Shown: positions 1 through 8,190, counted from the stretch's first letter. The stretch: 53,690 nucleotides of DNA from an uncultured Eubacteriales bacterium (GCA_900314775.1 OMWM01000009.1:1-53690), one strand, 5' to 3'. Numbers and translations: made by a program. Notes: generated by a model from the letters alone, not told the origin.

Positions 1-2
1 GT

Positions 3-65
3 TACAGAACCCCGGATGAAATCTTCGAGGAGGAAATCGACCGAATCTACCAGGCTACTGCCTAG
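3..65 (+). CDS. C-terminal end of an IS30-like transposase (partial)
   Basis: Only the last 20 codons lie in the window; the gene begins upstream. The reading frame from base 3 ends in YRTPDEIFEEEIDRIY before a TAG stop at 63-65. This resembles the tail of IS30-family transposases, where an RTP-E-F stretch follows the catalytic DDE domain. The sequence just after the stop (GTGTCCAACTTGTTGTTGC, about 68-86) looks like the terminal inverted repeat of such an element. The family call rests on a short stretch, so whether the element is intact cannot be told. Confidence 0.6.
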   Translation, partial: YRTPDEIFEEEIDRIYQATA

Positions 66-100
66 CGGAGGGTGTCCAACTTGTTGTTGCAATTTAGGTC
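66..100. repeat. Probable right terminal inverted repeat of the IS30-like element
   Basis: The stretch directly after the transposase stop reads GTGTCCAACTTGTTGTTGC followed by AATTTAG. It has the look and position of an IS30-family end. The matching left end would be upstream of the window, so the repeat cannot be confirmed here. The rest of the gap up to 214 shows nothing except the ribosome binding site of the cupin gene. Confidence 0.4.
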
Positions 101-214
101 TAGAAATTGTATCTATCGGAATTGAATATTGTGGTGGTGAATTTCGAATCCACTCGGGAACAAGAAAGATTCCATATTTAATAGCACAAATTAGGATTTG
201 TTAAGGGGAAAATT

Positions 215-544
215 ATGCTGATTGATTTCAACGAACTTAAGGACATGACAATGCCGGGAATGAACGGCGGAACGGGAACCCTGGCCGCCCGTATGTTTAA
301 TAACGAAAAATACCGTATCATTCCTACACGGATTCATAAAGGTGGAAGCATTGGAAAGCATACGCAGGATTCAGGAGATGATCTGAATTATATTTTGTCA
401 GGCACCGGTAAAGCAATTTGCGATGGACAGGAAGAAGAATTGAAGGCAGGTGTTATGCACATCTGTCCGCAGGGATCAGAGCACAGCATAATCAATACCG
501 GTGATGAAGATCTTGTAATGCTGACGATTGTGGTCAAAAGATAA
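215..544 (+). CDS. Small single-domain cupin protein
   Basis: This 109-residue protein is one cupin barrel. Motif 1 is visible around residues 45-65 (GGSIGKH, then a run with D-D-L-N-Y-I-L-S-G-T-G) and motif 2 near residues 80-95 (P-Q-G-S-E-H-S). The two motif histidines are kept, so a metal site is plausible, but the usual motif 1 glutamate appears as aspartate. A ribosome binding site AGGGGAAAA lies just before the ATG. Small cupins act as sugar isomerases, dioxygenases or sensor domains, and neither sequence nor neighbours decide between these. The gene sits between an IS30-like end and IS21-like repeats, so it may be a survivor of local rearrangement. Confidence 0.8.
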   Translation: MLIDFNELKDMTMPGMNGGTGTLAARMFNNEKYRIIPTRIHKGGSIGKHTQDSGDDLNYILSGTGKAICDGQEEELKAGVMHICPQGSEHSIINTGDEDLVMLTIVVKR

Positions 545-570
545 ATTCCAGTTTTTATTGTCCTGATCGC

Positions 571-650
571 TTTTGATATGTTTCCGCATTTGATACGGGG
601 ACTTTGACATGTTTCCGCAAACAGAGACAACTTTTTGATATGTTTCCACA
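571..650 (+). repeat. Three direct repeats, possible IS21-family end remnant
   Basis: A unit of the form TTTGAYATGTTTCCRCA occurs three times, at 571-588, 603-619 and 633-650, about 30 bp apart. Multiple short subterminal repeats of this kind are typical of IS21-family ends, where IstA binds. No istA or istB reading frame is seen beside them, so this is best read as a leftover end. Confidence 0.5.
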
Positions 651-752
651 GACAGTCGGGAATCGTGATTATAATTCCTTCTGTCTTGGGGCATATCGAG
701 ACCGTCTGCCTCTTGCGCAGGCAAAAATAAATTCATATATACTTCTGTCAGA

Positions 753-784
753 GCTGCCGATGCGTTTGCGTCAGCAGCTTTTTT
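753..784 (+). terminator. Rho-independent terminator
   Basis: An 11-bp stem with one mismatch (753-763 paired with 768-778) and a GTTT loop is followed by six T residues at 779-784. It would stop plus-strand transcription coming from the cupin gene or from the rearranged stretch. Between 545 and 823 nothing but the repeats and this hairpin is recognised. Confidence 0.6.
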
Positions 785-823
785 GCTCCGCGGATATGTC
801 TGCCGGTACTGAACCACAGCAGG

Positions 824-1302
824 GAGCTGGATGAAGGCCGTATCGACGCGGGATTTTTAAGGCTTCCGACGCATCTCTCCTTTGATACGGACGCCTTGCT
901 TGAAGACCCCTATAGGGCGGTACTGCCTGCAGGTCATCCGCTCTGCGCAAAGCAGGTGCTTGCACCGGAAGATCTAAACGGGCAGCCGTTTCTTGCCCTC
1001 GAGCACGGCGGTCGGACAGAGGTTTCTGAATTTCCGGGAAAATATCACATCCGGCCGGATATCCGTTTTACCACATGGGATGATTATCGATCATGGCCAT
1101 GGCCGAGATCGGTCAGGGAATCGGACTGCTTCCCAGACTGATTCTGCAGAGAATCCCATATGATATTGAAATCAGGCCGATGGCGCCTTCGTGCTGCCGC
1201 ACCATCGGCATTGCCGTGAAAGACAGAAAAATGATGTCCGCTGCCATGGAGAAATTCATGAAATATGTCAGGTGCAGTCTTATGCAAGAAAAGACAGAAT
1301 AA
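824..1302 (+). pseudogene. LysR-type transcriptional regulator remnant (truncated and frameshifted)
   Basis: The reading frame from about 824 (ELDEGRIDAGF) is the substrate-binding half of a LysR-type regulator. The DNA-binding helix-turn-helix half is missing. The frame runs to TTWDDY at 1087 and then shifts: the next phase continues with IMAMAEIGQGIGLLP, a typical family motif, and ends at a TAA at 1300-1302. Adding one base after position 1087 would restore the frame, so a single-base deletion is the simplest explanation. With both a 5' truncation and a frameshift the gene is dead. The missing half ends near the IS21-like repeats, which suggests loss through a mobile element. Confidence 0.85.
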
Positions 1303-1303
1303 A

Positions 1304-1328
1304 AAAACGGGCTTTGCGGGCCCGTTTT
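1304..1328 (+). terminator. Rho-independent terminator after the LysR remnant
   Basis: A perfect 9-bp stem, AAAACGGGC paired with GCCCGTTTT, encloses a short loop and overlaps the end of the decayed LysR gene. Being flanked by A and T runs it can act in both directions, so it may also serve the leucine-rich-repeat gene that converges from the other side. Confidence 0.85.
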
Positions 1329-1340
1329 GATGCAATGATA

Positions 1341-1937
1341 TTATTCTTTTATGATCTCGGTCCGACGGCCGTATTTCTCCGCATATTCACTGGCGGCTGA
1401 ATGCGCATGGCAGACAATCAGAGCGCCCTCCGGCAGCGTATTTTCGGCATCGTCTATTTTGCAGTCGGGATTCAGAATGGTGATCTTCTGCAGATCGCGG
1501 CAGAAGGAAAACGCGCCATTGCCGACTTTCTGCAGACCGGCCGGCAGGACGACCTCTTCTAGGCCGCTGTCCACAAAGGCAAAGTCTTCAATTTCAAGAA
1601 GACTCTCCGGCAGCTGGATTCTCTTCAGAGAGCCGCAGCGGTCAAAAGCACCCTTGCCGATTTTCTGCATTGTAGACGGCAGATCAATCTCTTCCATAGA
1701 GGCAAAATCAATAAACGCAAAATTGCCGACCGACGTGACACCCTCTTCGATGACAATCTTCACAATCATGAATTGGCTGTTTTCCCACGGCACATTGCCG
1801 GCAAGGTCAAACTCGCCCGTATTATAATTTTTCATCGGGCCTTTGCCGGAAATTGTCAGTACATACTGATCATCAAGCGCCCAATGTACGCTGCGGCCGC
1901 AGCGTCCTCCCGTTGTCTCATTTTCATATTCCTGCAT
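1341..1937 (-). CDS. Leucine-rich-repeat protein of the BspA type (LRR_5)
   Basis: The 198-residue protein carries several repeats of the BspA/LRR_5 kind, seen as I-G-x-x-A-F-x-x-C-x-x-L-x-x-I-x-L-P units from about residue 65 to 150 (for example IGKGAFDRCGSLKRIQLP). No signal peptide or membrane segment is visible, so it may stay in the cytoplasm. Surface-exposed relatives are common in gut and oral Firmicutes, but a small cytosolic form has no assigned role. A ribosome binding site-like GGAAAGGAT lies 13 bases before the ATG, a long spacing. A terminator separates it from the parvulin gene upstream. Confidence 0.75.
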   Translation of the reverse strand: MQEYENETTGGRCGRSVHWALDDQYVLTISGKGPMKNYNTGEFDLAGNVPWENSQFMIVKIVIEEGVTSVGNFAFIDFASMEEIDLPSTMQKIGKGAFDRCGSLKRIQLPESLLEIEDFAFVDSGLEEVVLPAGLQKVGNGAFSFCRDLQKITILNPDCKIDDAENTLPEGALIVCHAHSAASEYAEKYGRRTEIIKE

Positions 1938-1958
1938 TTCAGATATCTATCCTTTCCG

Positions 1959-1986
1959 AAAAAGGCCTCCACCAGCAGTGAAGGCC
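1959..1986 (-). terminator. Rho-independent terminator of the parvulin gene
   Basis: Read on the minus strand, GGCCTTCAC pairs with GTGGAGGCC with one mismatch and is followed by TTTTT. It sits directly after the stop of the parvulin gene and closes the operon that begins upstream with the DUF5685 and DnaJ genes. Confidence 0.75.
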
Positions 1987-2009
1987 CTCTCTGTATTAAA
2001 TATTTTTAT

Positions 2010-3950
2010 TTACTCTTCTGTCTCCGCGGCGGTTTCCGTCCCGGAAACAGTCTCCGTCTCAGCTGCCGTCTCGGTATCTGCTTCGGATTCTGTTATCTGT
2101 GAAGTGTCGGTCTCCTCCATCTTCTCTCGCTTCTCAATATAATCGAGATGATGGTGCGGGTCCTTGACTTCAATATCGGCTGTCAGGTTTTCCATGTACT
2201 CCTGCATCTTGTCCGATACAAGTGTATCCTTGATATCGGCCTGCCAGTTCATAAGATCGTCGGCGCCGACGAAATACATGATATGATAGCCGTAATCAGA
2301 AGAGATGACGCCGGTATCGCCTGCCTGGCGGCCGTCAGCGAAAAGCCAGTCATTGACGGTCTCAACCATATCGCCATCGGCTACGCCTTCATAAAGGCCG
2401 CCGTTCGTATTGGAACCGGTGTCGTCGCTGTACTGGTTGGCAAGATCCGCGAAACTGTCTTCTGTCTTGTCTCCATCAAGCCACTCCTGATAAATGTCGT
2501 TGGCCTTGGATTCCGCAGCCGCTTCGGTGAGCGTGCCGTCCGCTGTCGTCTCAGAGGCTTCCGTCTCTGTCTCTGACGCTGTCTCCGTCTCTGTCTCTGC
2601 CTGCACGGTTTCTGTCTCCGCAGCCGTCTCCGTCTCGGTCAGTTCTGTCTCCGCAGAGGTATCTGTCTCTGCGGCCGCGGTCTCCGTCTCGTCTGTTCCT
2701 GTCCCGGCTGTCTCTGTCTCATCTTCGGACATGTCCGCGGAAATCAGGATATGGCGGAAATCAACCGTAGGCTTCTCATCCAGATATCTTCCGTCAAAAA
2801 TCACAACGTAATAGGCGTTATTGGTGTCATCCTCCACGACGCCGATATCGCCTGCCTGACGGGAAGCATCAAACAGCCACTGTGCCACGCTGGCCTGGCT
2901 GACATCTGCCTTCTTTGCATCCGTATAGACGCTCTGCGCTGCAGAATCGGATGCGTACTGGCTGTAAATCGAATCGAAGGAAGCATCATCGCTGATACCG
3001 GAAACCATCTCATCTGCCTTGGACTTGGCCTCATCCATCGCAGCCTGTTTGATTTCCTCTTCCATCTCCTCCTGGGCTTCGGATTCGGATTCACTGACTG
3101 TCTCGGTCTCTGTCACCGCTTCCGTTTCGGTATCTGTCTCATCGGCCGCTTCAGTATCGCTTTCCGAGGTGGTATCCGCTTCCGGAATATTGGCGTCAAT
3201 TTCGCAGATCCGGTAGTCTACTGAGTCATAATCATCTTTATTTTCATCGTAATAAGACTGAATCTCATCCGACGACACCTCAGTGGAATCGGAAATCGAA
3301 TTGTAGTAAGCATCGGCAAGAAGACTGTTGCTGTAATACTGCTGAATCTTGTCGATCGTCGCATACTCACCGAAGGTTGAGGTGATGTATTCATCGAGAG
3401 ATTCACCCTGCGAGTCTGCCGAGGACTGCAGCGTGGTCTTCATCTCATCAACCGCCGCGGAATCGTCGTGGGTGAATCCGTTGGCCTCTGCTTCATCGAT
3501 CAGTGCATAGGTCTGTTTGATCTGCTCAACTGCCTGTTCATCAAAATGGTCTTTCCATGTCAGATCTCCCTCTCCGTAATCCTGTTCATCCAGCGGCTCG
3601 CTGGTATCCAGTCCGAAATAAGAAGCATAGGAACCATACTGATTGATAAAAGTATTATAGACGGAATAGAAATAGTAATCGTACTCGGCCTTCGTGATCT
3701 CGTGGCTGCCAACGGTAAAATACGCGCCGTTTTTGAGCTGATACTTGCTGTAGGCATTGTATCCGATGCCGGCAGCTGCTGCCGCACAGGCGGCAATAAC
3801 GCAGCCGATGCCGATCTTGCGGTTTCTCTTTTTCCTGCGCTCCTCTTCTGCACGGCGCTGCATTTTCAGATCGTACCGCGTTAATTTCTTTCCGTCTTTA
3901 TTCTCCGGCGTCACATCCGCCTTTGATTTGTTATTCTTCTGACTCGCCAT
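2010..3950 (-). CDS. Membrane-anchored peptidyl-prolyl isomerase (parvulin/PrsA-SurA type) with Thr/Glu tracts
   Basis: 646 residues. A basic cytosolic N-terminus (1-45) precedes one membrane segment (about 46-66), so the rest should face the outside. Residues 75-230 resemble a SurA/PrsA N-terminal chaperone domain. Two parvulin domains follow, about 240-388 and 396-562; the second has the clear motifs DFRHILIS and SDYGYHIMYF. Each parvulin domain is interrupted just after its first strand by a low-complexity Thr/Glu tract (about 257-293 and 408-470), and a third tract forms the C-terminus (611-646). The first parvulin domain has RICEID where RHIL is expected, so it may be inactive. Likely role: folding of exported proteins. 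The two genes upstream encode a DnaJ protein and a barstar. Confidence 0.85.
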   Translation of the reverse strand: MASQKNNKSKADVTPENKDGKKLTRYDLKMQRRAEEERRKKRNRKIGIGCVIAACAAAAAGIGYNAYSKYQLKNGAYFTVGSHEITKAEYDYYFYSVYNTFINQYGSYASYFGLDTSEPLDEQDYGEGDLTWKDHFDEQAVEQIKQTYALIDEAEANGFTHDDSAAVDEMKTTLQSSADSQGESLDEYITSTFGEYATIDKIQQYYSNSLLADAYYNSISDSTEVSSDEIQSYYDENKDDYDSVDYRICEIDANIPEADTTSESDTEAADETDTETEAVTETETVSESESEAQEEMEEEIKQAAMDEAKSKADEMVSGISDDASFDSIYSQYASDSAAQSVYTDAKKADVSQASVAQWLFDASRQAGDIGVVEDDTNNAYYVVIFDGRYLDEKPTVDFRHILISADMSEDETETAGTGTDETETAAAETDTSAETELTETETAAETETVQAETETETASETETEASETTADGTLTEAAAESKANDIYQEWLDGDKTEDSFADLANQYSDDTGSNTNGGLYEGVADGDMVETVNDWLFADGRQAGDTGVISSDYGYHIMYFVGADDLMNWQADIKDTLVSDKMQEYMENLTADIEVKDPHHHLDYIEKREKMEETDTSQITESEADTETAAETETVSGTETAAETEE

Positions 3951-3967
3951 TTACCTCATAACTCCTC

Positions 3968-4255
3968 TCAATCATCATCGGCGTAATCTTCATCCATCCA
4001 TACCAGTGTCAGATGGCCGTTGTCATTGGCGGCATCCTCCAGCACCCAGGATAGCTTTGAGCCATAAGCGGTCGATTCCATGACGTTGCGGTTGATAATA
4101 ACAATCGTCATATCTTCGTTGATATCCGCGAAAGCATCATATAATGACTCAAGATCATTGCCATAATATTCAGGGAATTCAAACCTGCTGAAAATGTAAT
4201 CTGTCGCTATTGTCTCAGAAATCAGTTTCTTTCCATCCAGAATTACCTTATCCAT
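3968..4255 (-). CDS. Barstar-family protein (barnase-type RNase inhibitor fold)
   Basis: 95 residues from an ATG at 4255, chosen because GGGGGG lies 5-10 bases before it; a longer frame to 4318 lacks such a site. The sequence has the barstar pattern: a first strand (DKVILDGKK), a helix region with EFPEYYGNDLESLYDAF, which is the family signature around the barnase-binding helix, then strands MTIVIINRN and HLTLVWM. Barstars normally block a secreted RNase made by the same cell. No barnase gene is present in the window, so this copy is an orphan, either protecting from RNases of neighbours or serving another binding role. It lies between DnaJ and parvulin genes, with 17 bases to the next gene. 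Confidence 0.8.
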   Translation of the reverse strand: MDKVILDGKKLISETIATDYIFSRFEFPEYYGNDLESLYDAFADINEDMTIVIINRNVMESTAYGSKLSWVLEDAANDNGHLTLVWMDEDYADDD

Positions 4256-4278
4256 AAAATTCCCCCCAGTCCGCTGTA

Positions 4279-4941
4279 TCAGCAGAAATATACGCCTCCG
4301 CCGCCCGGGCACAGGCACGCACAGGCCAGGTTCATTGCTATCAGCGTCCAGCAGACGCTTGTAAAGTTCATACTCGGCATATTATAGCTGCGGCCCATAT
4401 CCTGATACCACTGGCCGCCCATCTGAAGCTGGGTGTACAGCTGACGGTATTGGATATTGTCCGGTTCCATCTCCATGGCCATCCTGGCATATTCCGCCGC
4501 ATTGACATTGTTGCCGGTTCTGGCATTGACCAGCGCACTCAGATAATACCACTGTGCCGTCCGGTTGGTAATGGAATCCAGGACGTTCATGGCATCCTGA
4601 TAGCTGCCGGCATTGATGTAATTTATAACAGCCTGATATTTCAGCGCATCCTCGTCCTGGTATCCGTCTGCACTCTGGCTCTGGCGCTCATACCCATAGC
4701 TGTAGCTGCTGCTGTATTCGCCATAGCTGCTGCCTGACGAGGAATATCCATGTTCTCTCTCATCCTGAATCTGTGTATAGGCTGCCTGCACTTCCTTGAA
4801 CATTGCTTCAGCCTGTGCCTTGTTCGGATTATTGATATTGGCATCAGGATGATATTTTCTGCTTAGTTTCCGATATGCTTTCTTAATCTCATCGTCAGAT
4901 GCGTCCCGGCTGACGCCGAGAACCTGATAGGGATCTCTCAT
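4279..4941 (-). CDS. DnaJ-domain protein
   Basis: 220 residues. A J domain fills residues 1-65, with the HPD motif at 31-33 that stimulates Hsp70 (DnaK) ATPase activity. A Ser/Tyr/Gly-rich linker (about 66-95) and an alpha-helical TPR-like part (about 100-170, with [14 protein letters not shown]) follow. The C-terminal 30 residues are Cys- and Gly-rich and weakly hydrophobic. It has no zinc-finger or client-binding domains, so it is not classical DnaJ but a targeted J-protein. Its ATG overlaps the TGA of the DUF5685 gene (ATGA), which implies translational coupling. Confidence 0.9.
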   Translation of the reverse strand: MRDPYQVLGVSRDASDDEIKKAYRKLSRKYHPDANINNPNKAQAEAMFKEVQAAYTQIQDEREHGYSSSGSSYGEYSSSYSYGYERQSQSADGYQDEDALKYQAVINYINAGSYQDAMNVLDSITNRTAQWYYLSALVNARTGNNVNAAEYARMAMEMEPDNIQYRQLYTQLQMGGQWYQDMGRSYNMPSMNFTSVCWTLIAMNLACACLCPGGGGVYFC

Positions 4942-5783
4942 TCGCTATCTCCTGTCTTCCTTCGTTTCTGATATATTCCTGCAAATTTAGCCCAAACGCC
5001 TGAATATAAAATATTTCTGAGAATATCCACGTCTTCATTGACAATCGGCAGCCGTTCAAAAATGCGGCAGCAGTCCGAGATCTGCATCAGCAGTATATCT
5101 CTGCACCGGTCGTCAAAATCACTTCGTCCCCTTATGCCGCGGAACGGGTTGTACGTGCCGTTTTTAATATCGTCATCGATATCCTCATAGGCATCCATAA
5201 AATAGACAAATTTCCCGAGGAAAAATCCCATTTTCCTCAGATCCTCTTCCCATTCATCCTTTTTGAAAGCAAAAACCTCGGCTGTCATATGTCCGGAAAC
5301 AGAAGCGGCCGTCTCTATATTATCCGTACCGGATGTCTCAACCGCCGAGAGTTCTCTGAGATATTGCCGGATAATACGATCTTTGTCGGGCCATCGCTGC
5401 GAAACCTTCAGCCAGGCACGCCGCAGCGCCAGCGCTTCTGCCCTCCGTGCAGCTGTCTTATGTCTGTCCTGTATATCATCCTGTATATTGTACCAGGCGA
5501 GCAGCACATTCATATCAGCAGCATAGTCTGTAAATTCATTCCGGCGCACCTGATGCGTGCTGGCCGGATGCACAGGGCACCAGATCTTCTCAGTCTGCAT
5601 CTCCTTCTCATAGAGACCGTTCAGAAGAATGACAATAAATGTCATATCATAAGTCAATGTGGCCTGACCGGCAACGCCGCTTCGCTTAAGCAGTGTACGG
5701 CAGAGTCCGCAGTAATATGATTCATAGCGCCGCACATCTTTGACCTTCAGATCTTCACGGTTTGCTGTAATATACCCAAACAT
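4938..5783 (-). CDS. DUF5685 family protein
   Basis: 281 residues with the N-terminus typical of DUF5685: MFGYI, then [12 protein letters not shown] with a Cys pair at 25 and 28. The rest is predicted helical, with an Asp-rich stretch [13 protein letters not shown] that recalls the metal-binding helix of isoprenoid-synthase-like folds. No enzymatic role is known to me for the family. It often stands next to J-domain genes in Clostridia and here overlaps the downstream DnaJ gene by 4 bases, which suggests the two products work together. Confidence 0.75.
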   Translation of the reverse strand: MFGYITANREDLKVKDVRRYESYYCGLCRTLLKRSGVAGQATLTYDMTFIVILLNGLYEKEMQTEKIWCPVHPASTHQVRRNEFTDYAADMNVLLAWYNIQDDIQDRHKTAARRAEALALRRAWLKVSQRWPDKDRIIRQYLRELSAVETSGTDNIETAASVSGHMTAEVFAFKKDEWEEDLRKMGFFLGKFVYFMDAYEDIDDDIKNGTYNPFRGIRGRSDFDDRCRDILLMQISDCCRIFERLPIVNEDVDILRNILYSGVWAKFAGIYQKRRKTGDSE

Positions 5784-5825
5784 AGTCTTATGCAGCCGTC
5801 AGCGGCCGCCGTAAGGAAAAACGGA

Positions 5826-6269
5826 TTATTCTTCTCCGTCTGTCTGCGGTTCCTCTTCCTGCTCCGAAGTCTCTTCTTCGCTGTCTGCGGACTCGCTTTC
5901 TGAAAATTCCTCATCCGTGAATTCATCCAGCTCTTCATCTTCGTCTTCCGTATCCGGAATAATTCTGACATCGCCGTTCATCAGCTCTTCAACGGCAATG
6001 GAGAGCGGTTTCTTGTGCTCCGCATCCGGAACGCGGGTTTCTGTATAATGCACCTGCTTAATCGGTCTTCTCGCCATATCAGAGTCGCTCTTGCTCTTCT
6101 CTTTCGCTTCTCTCGCTTCTTTCGCCGCGGAAATATCGATCAGCTGACGCGCTCTTCTGGCAGCCGCGATTACAATCGAATAACGGCTGGTAATGATCGG
6201 ATCTTCTTCCGAACCGCCCATGTTCTTGTTAACCTGGTCAATCAGTTCATAATATGATGGATGTATCAT
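5826..6269 (-). CDS. rpoZ: DNA-directed RNA polymerase subunit omega, with acidic tail
   Basis: Omega assists assembly of RNA polymerase by holding the beta' subunit. The protein begins MIHPSYYELI and contains the family core SRYSIVIAAARRARQL. The ATG at 6269 is preferred over a TTG two codons upstream because AGGA lies 9 bases before it. With 147 residues it is far longer than the usual 70-90. The extra part is a C-terminal run of Glu and Asp (from about residue 105) with no fold visible. It lies directly downstream of gmk, whose stop codon overlaps the ribosome binding region of rpoZ, the normal arrangement in Firmicutes. Confidence 0.9.
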   Translation of the reverse strand: MIHPSYYELIDQVNKNMGGSEEDPIITSRYSIVIAAARRARQLIDISAAKEAREAKEKSKSDSDMARRPIKQVHYTETRVPDAEHKKPLSIAVEELMNGDVRIIPDTEDEDEELDEFTDEEFSESESADSEEETSEQEEEPQTDGEE

Positions 6270-6271
6270 TC

Positions 6272-6913
6272 TCAATTGTCCTTTCTGTAATGCTGAAGAT
6301 GTGCGCGCAGATCATCGATACGTTCCTGATTATAGCGTGTTTTCTTCTGCACGCTTTCAATCAGTCGGTCCATGGATACGGCGCAGCCGTCAATGTCATC
6401 GTTAATCACAAGATAATCGTAAAGTTCTATGTTCTCTGCCTCGATGGCCGCCTGGGCAAGCCTCTTCTGAATGGTCTCTTCAGATTCGCTGTGTCGCCCG
6501 CGCAGTCTGCGCTCGAGCTCATCGATGCTCGGCGGAGTCAGGAAAATCAGGACAGCATCCGGGAACGCCTTCTTCACCTTGAAAGCCCCCTGCTGTTCGA
6601 TTTCAAGAATTACATTATAACCTGCATCCATCTGTTCTTCAACAAATCGGCGCGGTGTTCCGTAATAATTGCCTACATACTCTGCATATTCCAGCAGCTC
6701 ACCATCGGCGATCATCTTCTCGAACTTCTCACGGGTCACGAAAAAATAATTGACGCCGTCTTTCTCTCCGCTGCGCGGCTCGCGCGTAGTGGCGGAAACA
6801 GACAGCTTGTACCTGCCCGGGAATTTATCCATCATGGCATGCACAACCGTACCTTTACCGGCTCCGGAAAAACCGGAAACAATGACCAGTATGCCCTTTT
6901 TATGTTCAATCAT
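6272..6913 (-). CDS. gmk: Guanylate kinase
   Basis: Converts GMP and ATP to GDP and ADP. The start at 6913 (MIEHKKG) is chosen because AGGGTGA stands before it and it places the P-loop GFSGAGKG at residues 14-21, as is normal; a longer frame to 7021 adds unrelated residues. Family motifs seen are [19 protein letters not shown] (GMP-binding) and [13 protein letters not shown]. The 213-residue length fits. It overlaps the stop of remA by 8 bases and is followed by rpoZ. RemA, Gmk and omega are encoded together in most Clostridia and Bacilli. Confidence 0.95.
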   Translation of the reverse strand: MIEHKKGILVIVSGFSGAGKGTVVHAMMDKFPGRYKLSVSATTREPRSGEKDGVNYFFVTREKFEKMIADGELLEYAEYVGNYYGTPRRFVEEQMDAGYNVILEIEQQGAFKVKKAFPDAVLIFLTPPSIDELERRLRGRHSESEETIQKRLAQAAIEAENIELYDYLVINDDIDGCAVSMDRLIESVQKKTRYNQERIDDLRAHLQHYRKDN

Positions 6914-7193
6914 AATCTTCACCCTTGTCCATATCAGCCGTATGCTTCGTAATACCGATACCATTAAAACGCCCCGCGATCGTCTCCGGCAGAAGTGCGG
7001 ACAGAACCACGTGATCATCATCGGTTATCACAACCGCTCTGGTACGCCGTCCCTGTGTCGCATCGATCGCCCGGCCGTCGTCCTTCGCATACTGCACCAA
7101 CCGCTTGACAGGTGCGGAATCGGGACTGATCACGGCGACAACCTTGCCGGTATTGATCATATTGCCAAATCCGATATTGATTAGATTATCCAA
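6906..7193 (-). CDS. remA: RemA/DUF370 family DNA-binding regulator
   Basis: 95 residues that match RemA: it opens [20 protein letters not shown] and has the core [33 protein letters not shown]. In Bacillus RemA activates extracellular matrix and osmoprotection genes by binding repeated sites as a ring-shaped oligomer. The arginines in the QGRRTRAV region are part of the DNA-contacting face known for the family. It lies between yicC and gmk, the conserved order, and overlaps gmk. The C-terminal Asp-rich tail (DKGEDYD) is variable among family members. Confidence 0.9.
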   Translation of the reverse strand: MDNLINIGFGNMINTGKVVAVISPDSAPVKRLVQYAKDDGRAIDATQGRRTRAVVITDDDHVVLSALLPETIAGRFNGIGITKHTADMDKGEDYD

Positions 7194-7208
7194 TACTTCT
7201 CCCTGCTG

Positions 7209-8087
7209 TCACTCAATATTCTGTATCTGTTCACGGACCTTCTCAATGTCGGTCTTCAGGCTGATCGCCGTATCTGTCGTCACCAGATCACCGGATTTGG
7301 ACAGAATCGTGTTGGCTTCCCGGTTCATCTCCTGTGCCAGGAAATCGAGCTTGCGTCCGACAGCACCGCCTTCCTGAAGGGCCTGCCGCGCCGAACTGAT
7401 GTGGCTCTTGAGGCGGACGATCTCTTCGTCCACACAGAGCTTGTCGGCGTAAATCGTAGTCTCCATGGCGATACGGCTCTCATCGATCTCCGTATCATCC
7501 AGCAGCTCCTTCACACGCTGTTCCAGCTTCTGACGGTAATTGGCCACAATGCCGGGTGCCGCCTTCTCGATCTCGGCGACATAACCGTCCATCACATCCA
7601 GCTTGCCCAGAAGATCATCTCTCAGCTTGCCGCCTTCCACGCTGCGCGCCTTCGTCAGTGCCTCCAGCGCCTCACGCAGTGCCTTCTCCATGACCTTGAA
7701 GACTTCGTTCTCGTCAATCGCTGTCTCTTCCAGCGTCAGTACATCCGGATAGCGGGAAAGCTCTGTGAGCCGGACCGTATCCTGAAAACCAAAGTCCTCT
7801 TTCATCTGCTGCAGTGCATGCAGATAATCGGCGGCGAGCGCCTTGTTGTACCGGACTGCACTTCCGCTTCCGGTATATTCCTCGTAAGTAATGAAAATAT
7901 CAATCTTGCCGCGCTCGACATATTCCTGCACCAGCGTCCTGATGGCAGGCTCAAACATGCTCAGTTTTCTGGGCATCTTGATCGATATATCGCAGTAGCG
8001 GTGATTCACACTCTTGACTTCAACGGCAATTTTCCTGTCTGGTGTGATTACCTCACTCCGTCCGAAGCCAGTCATGCTGTTTAACAA
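7209..8087 (-). CDS. yicC: YicC family endoribonuclease
   Basis: 292 residues. The N-terminus NSMTGFGRSE and the C-terminal LDFLAQEMNREANTI are signatures of the YicC/YloC family, which includes a toroidal RNase acting on RNA hairpins. The start is a TTG at 8087: AGGTG lies 6 bases before it, while the first ATG, four codons further on, is about 18 bases from any such site and would cut off conserved residues. A sigma-A promoter is visible upstream. The gene leads the yicC-remA-gmk-rpoZ group. Confidence 0.93.
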   Translation of the reverse strand: MLNSMTGFGRSEVITPDRKIAVEVKSVNHRYCDISIKMPRKLSMFEPAIRTLVQEYVERGKIDIFITYEEYTGSGSAVRYNKALAADYLHALQQMKEDFGFQDTVRLTELSRYPDVLTLEETAIDENEVFKVMEKALREALEALTKARSVEGGKLRDDLLGKLDVMDGYVAEIEKAAPGIVANYRQKLEQRVKELLDDTEIDESRIAMETTIYADKLCVDEEIVRLKSHISSARQALQEGGAVGRKLDFLAQEMNREANTILSKSGDLVTTDTAISLKTDIEKVREQIQNIE

Positions 8088-8161
8088 TAGAACACCTGCT
8101 TCCTTAATAATCCATAATGGTTTTTCTGTCTGACCGCATAATAAACCAATATATTCAGCTT

Positions 8162-8190
8162 ATTATAGACCAAAACTGAAAAATTGTAAA
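8162..8190 (-). promoter_or_regulatory. Sigma-A promoter of yicC operon
   Basis: On the minus strand TTTACA (8185-8190) and TATAAT (8162-8167) are 17 bases apart. Transcription would start near 8155 and leave a leader of about 70 bases before yicC. The rest of the 8088-8283 gap holds only the start region of the divergent plus-strand gene. Confidence 0.75.

Noticed and set aside
16-204. Plus-strand frame of 62 codons at the window start
   Set aside because: The neighbouring frame ends in a recognisable transposase tail; this frame shows nothing and crosses the probable inverted repeat.
476-817. Minus-strand frame of 113 codons in the rearranged region
   Set aside because: No similarity to a known protein is seen, and it runs through the IS21-like repeats and overlaps the cupin gene.
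2494-2811. Open frame rich in Val and Ser opposite the parvulin gene
   Set aside because: It is the complement of the Thr/Glu codon repeats and has no independent support.
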